Source of the DNA: Caldisericaceae bacterium
Lineage (GTDB): Bacteria > Calditrichota > Calditrichia > Calditrichales > Calditrichaceae
Length of the DNA stretch: 8,637 nucleotides
Reading direction: 5' to 3'
Assembly: GCA_021160885.1 (NCBI GenBank)
Contig: JAGHBR010000490.1
Span: 1 to 8,637 of the forward strand
Shown here: in pieces, positions 7,231 to 8,637 of the stretch
How the letters are laid out: every line of letters begins with the position of its first letter
Numbering within the stretch: the first letter of the stretch is position 1
Program-made: the position numbers and the translations under genes
The notes under the pieces: model-generated
Told to the model about the DNA's origin: nothing
What the model saw: only the letters and a program-made list of their open reading frames with translations
Database searches by the model: none

Positions 7231-8295
7231 TTAGAACAAAAGACTTACACCGTAATTGTGCACATTTCCTAAAATACCAATTTCACGAAAAGCGTACTCA
7301 ATACGAAATCCGGTATTGCCAATCAGGTTCTTTTCCAGTCCAAAGCCAAAAGCCCAGCTATATTGCGATTGCGGTATAAAAAGCGCCTTGTAACCTGCTC
7401 TAAAGAACACTCTGCCAATACCCGGCGAATTAAAAGCGTATTGGGCGCCAACGTTAACAGATTCTGCATTGTTATTTAGATGCAGGGCATCAATGGCCAA
7501 CGTCAGCTTGTGATTTTCCGTTAAAATCGGGTGGACGGCCACGCCCAGACGAAAGATAAGTGGTTATTCCCATTCTTGCAAGCGAAATTGACCGGGCACA
7601 TCGCGAAAATTTCTTTCGTAATTGGGATCGATATCAATGGGGGACAACAAATCAATACCATCGTAGCGCATGCACTTGCCGTAATTTGAAATGCTCATGC
7701 CCAACACCAGGCCGTCCTTTCGTTGGCCGCTTGGCGGAAAGAAGGTGGTATTGATCTGAATGCCCAGGTCAGCGGCAATAGCGCTGGCGCTCGTGTGCCA
7801 GATTTGCGAGGCAATGTATTTTCCAGAAAAGCCCACGCCAAACCAGTTGGTCAAATTGCGACCATAAGAAATGCTGAAGGCCAGATCCTTGGCGTCAAAA
7901 TGTTCGCCGTTGCCGTTCTGAAAATCCATGGTGGTCACTTCCATTTCGCCATAGTCAGCGTAAATCAGCTCTAAAGCCATAGTGCCAAGAGAAGGAATAC
8001 GAAAGCCCACTGCAGCAAAGGCAGTAGTAATGCCCACCAGCCATGGTTGTTGCACAAAAACAGCTTCATTATCTTCTAATTTGGCCAATCCTGCCGGATT
8101 TCAGTAGATGGCCGAAATATCATTTACCGCGCTCACGTATGCATCGCCCATGGCGGTTTCGGAAGCCCCAAAGCCGATGGTTAAGAAATCAGCGGCCGCA
8201 GTGCCCACCCGCGTTGGTTTTTCGGCCCCCAAAAAGAACAAGACCATGGTCAAAACTAAAACAAGAGCAAATATGATGCTGGCAACTTTTTGCAT
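7231..8295 (-). pseudogene. PorV/UPF0164-family outer-membrane barrel gene with two nonsense codons
   Basis: One continuous frame of 355 codons including the final stop, interrupted by TGA at 8101-8103 (codon 65) and TAA at 7564-7566 (codon 244), with no frameshift. Segment 1 has a signal peptide (MQKVASII onward, possible cleavage after LGA) and the family N-terminus RVGTAAADFLTIGFGA and AMGDAYVSAVND. The frame reads SAIY-stop-NPAGLA where the family has AIYWNPAGL, so TGA replaces Trp (TGG). Segment 2 includes MRYDGIDLLSPIDI and ends at EWE; segment 3 resumes at PLIFRLGVAVHP, where the family has EW-x-LP, so TAA probably replaces Leu (TTA). It ends in aromatic Phe, as barrels do. The ATG at 8295 has GAGGTG at 8302-8307. 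The family consists of FadL-like barrels related to the type IX secretion protein PorV; the exact role is unknown. An IS end lies 22 bases upstream of the start. Three short separate proteins are unlikely, because each lacks part of the barrel. Confidence 0.88.
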
Positions 8296-8317
8296 TGGAT
8301 TCACCTCATCTATTTTT

Positions 8318-8335
8318 GGGTTCTTCCGGCAATTG
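8318..8335. repeat. Candidate terminal inverted repeat of the ISL3 element
   Basis: GGGTTCTTCCGGCAATTG read on the plus strand into the element. The partner repeat at the other end is outside the window, so the boundary is inferred from resemblance to ISL3 termini and from the tight spacing to the transposase stop. Confidence 0.55.
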
Positions 8336-8341
8336 TGTACA

Positions 8342-8637
8342 TCAAGCTCCTTTTAGATCAAACTTACAATTATGTAAATCAAATATTTTTAATTTAAAGA
8401 ACTCAAAATCTCTAAATCCGTAAATTTTCCTTTTTAAAACTTTGATTTTATTATTTATGCCTTCTAATAGCCCTGTGGAAATTTTAAATGTAAAGTAATT
8501 AAAAATGCGGCTTTTATGACTGAGCAACATTTTGGATATTTCTTGTAATATTTTTATTCCAGATGCGATCGCTTTTCTGCACCATTGTCCTAAAAATTTC
8601 TTGGCACTATCCACACTTTCTAAAGACCATAACAATC
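8342..8637 (-). CDS. ISL3-family transposase, C-terminal part
   Basis: At least 97 C-terminal residues of a DDE transposase; the frame stays open through the window edge, so the start is outside. The diagnostic ISL3 motif GLLEGINNKIKVLKRKIYGF is present, and its Glu (codon 8462-8464) is the third acidic residue of the DDE triad, followed by RDFEFFKLKIF as in the family. No stop or frameshift interrupts the visible part, so the element may be intact and recent. The gene ends in TGA at 8342-8344, close to the inferred element end. Its direction matches the genes downstream, so transcription leaving the IS could continue into the barrel pseudogene and the lipoprotein gene. The TTG at 8633-8635 is an internal codon, not a likely start. 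Confidence 0.92.
   Translation of the reverse strand, partial: LLWSLESVDSAKKFLGQWCRKAIASGIKILQEISKMLLSHKSRIFNYFTFKISTGLLEGINNKIKVLKRKIYGFRDFEFFKLKIFDLHNCKFDLKGA

Larger units (their letters stand above)
8318..8637 (-). mobile_element. 3' end of an ISL3-family insertion sequence, cut by the window edge
   Basis: The segment holds the C-terminus of an ISL3 transposase (stop at 8342). About 24 bases beyond the stop is a candidate terminus beginning GGGTTCTTCCGGCAATTG at 8318, matching the GG-TCTTC type of ISL3 inverted-repeat ends. Composition changes sharply: about 28% G+C by hand count over 8341-8637, against roughly 50% in sampled lines of the adjacent barrel gene. The flanking 8 bases, 8310-8317 (CTATTTTT), would be one copy of an 8-bp target duplication as ISL3 elements make; the other copy is outside the window. 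The element stops just before the ribosome-binding site of the barrel gene. Confidence 0.82.

Noticed and set aside
8101..8103. TGA at a conserved Trp position could mean TGA is decoded as Trp, or is a selenocysteine site.
   Set aside because: The three long genes nearby use TGG for Trp and run full length with no internal TGA, and the same pseudogene also contains a TAA that neither explanation covers. Two nonsense mutations are simpler.
7231..8304. Three separate small genes at 7231-7542, 7564-8088 and 8101-8304.
   Set aside because: All three share one frame, apparent starts at the second and third are TTG and GTG codons internal to family motifs, and together they make one full-length barrel protein.

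Overview
The window is about 8.6 kb of bacterial chromosome in which every gene I can support lies on the minus strand. Reading in the direction of transcription (right to left), the order is: the 3' end of an ISL3-type insertion sequence (8318 to the window edge), a PorV/UPF0164-type outer-membrane protein gene broken by two in-frame stop codons (7231-8295), a SurA/PpiC-like lipoprotein (5680-7209), a secreted GH97 alpha-glycosidase (3471-5435) and a secreted GH2 beta-galactosidase (70-3213). No tRNA, rRNA or CRISPR array is visible, and no intergenic gap exceeds about 260 bases.

The gene families (PorV/UPF0164 barrel, GH97, signal-peptide-bearing LacZ) point to a Gram-negative member of the Fibrobacteres-Chlorobi-Bacteroidetes supergroup. 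Clear Shine-Dalgarno sequences precede all four non-IS genes. This argues against typical Bacteroidota, which mostly lack them, and would fit Calditrichota (Caldithrix-like) or Ignavibacteria. That placement is inference, not a sequence match.

Region by region: the left two thirds is a small galactoside-degradation module. The GH97 enzyme carries the Asp/Glu pair of the retaining (alpha-galactosidase-like) branch, and the GH2 enzyme has intact LacZ catalytic motifs. Both have signal peptides, so together they could remove alpha- and beta-linked galactose outside the cytoplasm. A 10-bp-arm hairpin with a short T-tail lies in the leader of the GH97 gene and may separate it from the upstream pair. 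The right third is an envelope-biogenesis pair, an outer-membrane barrel and a periplasmic chaperone-like lipoprotein 21 bases apart. The barrel gene now looks dead: the reading frame is otherwise intact over 354 codons, but TGA replaces the Trp of the family's AIYWNPAGL motif and TAA replaces a probable Leu. An IS end sits 22 bases upstream of its start codon, between the ribosome-binding site and wherever its promoter was.

I see no evidence of an undescribed multi-gene system. The most informative signals are the IS-linked decay of the barrel gene, the intact lipoprotein left downstream of it with an apparent internal duplication, and the leader hairpin ahead of GH97.
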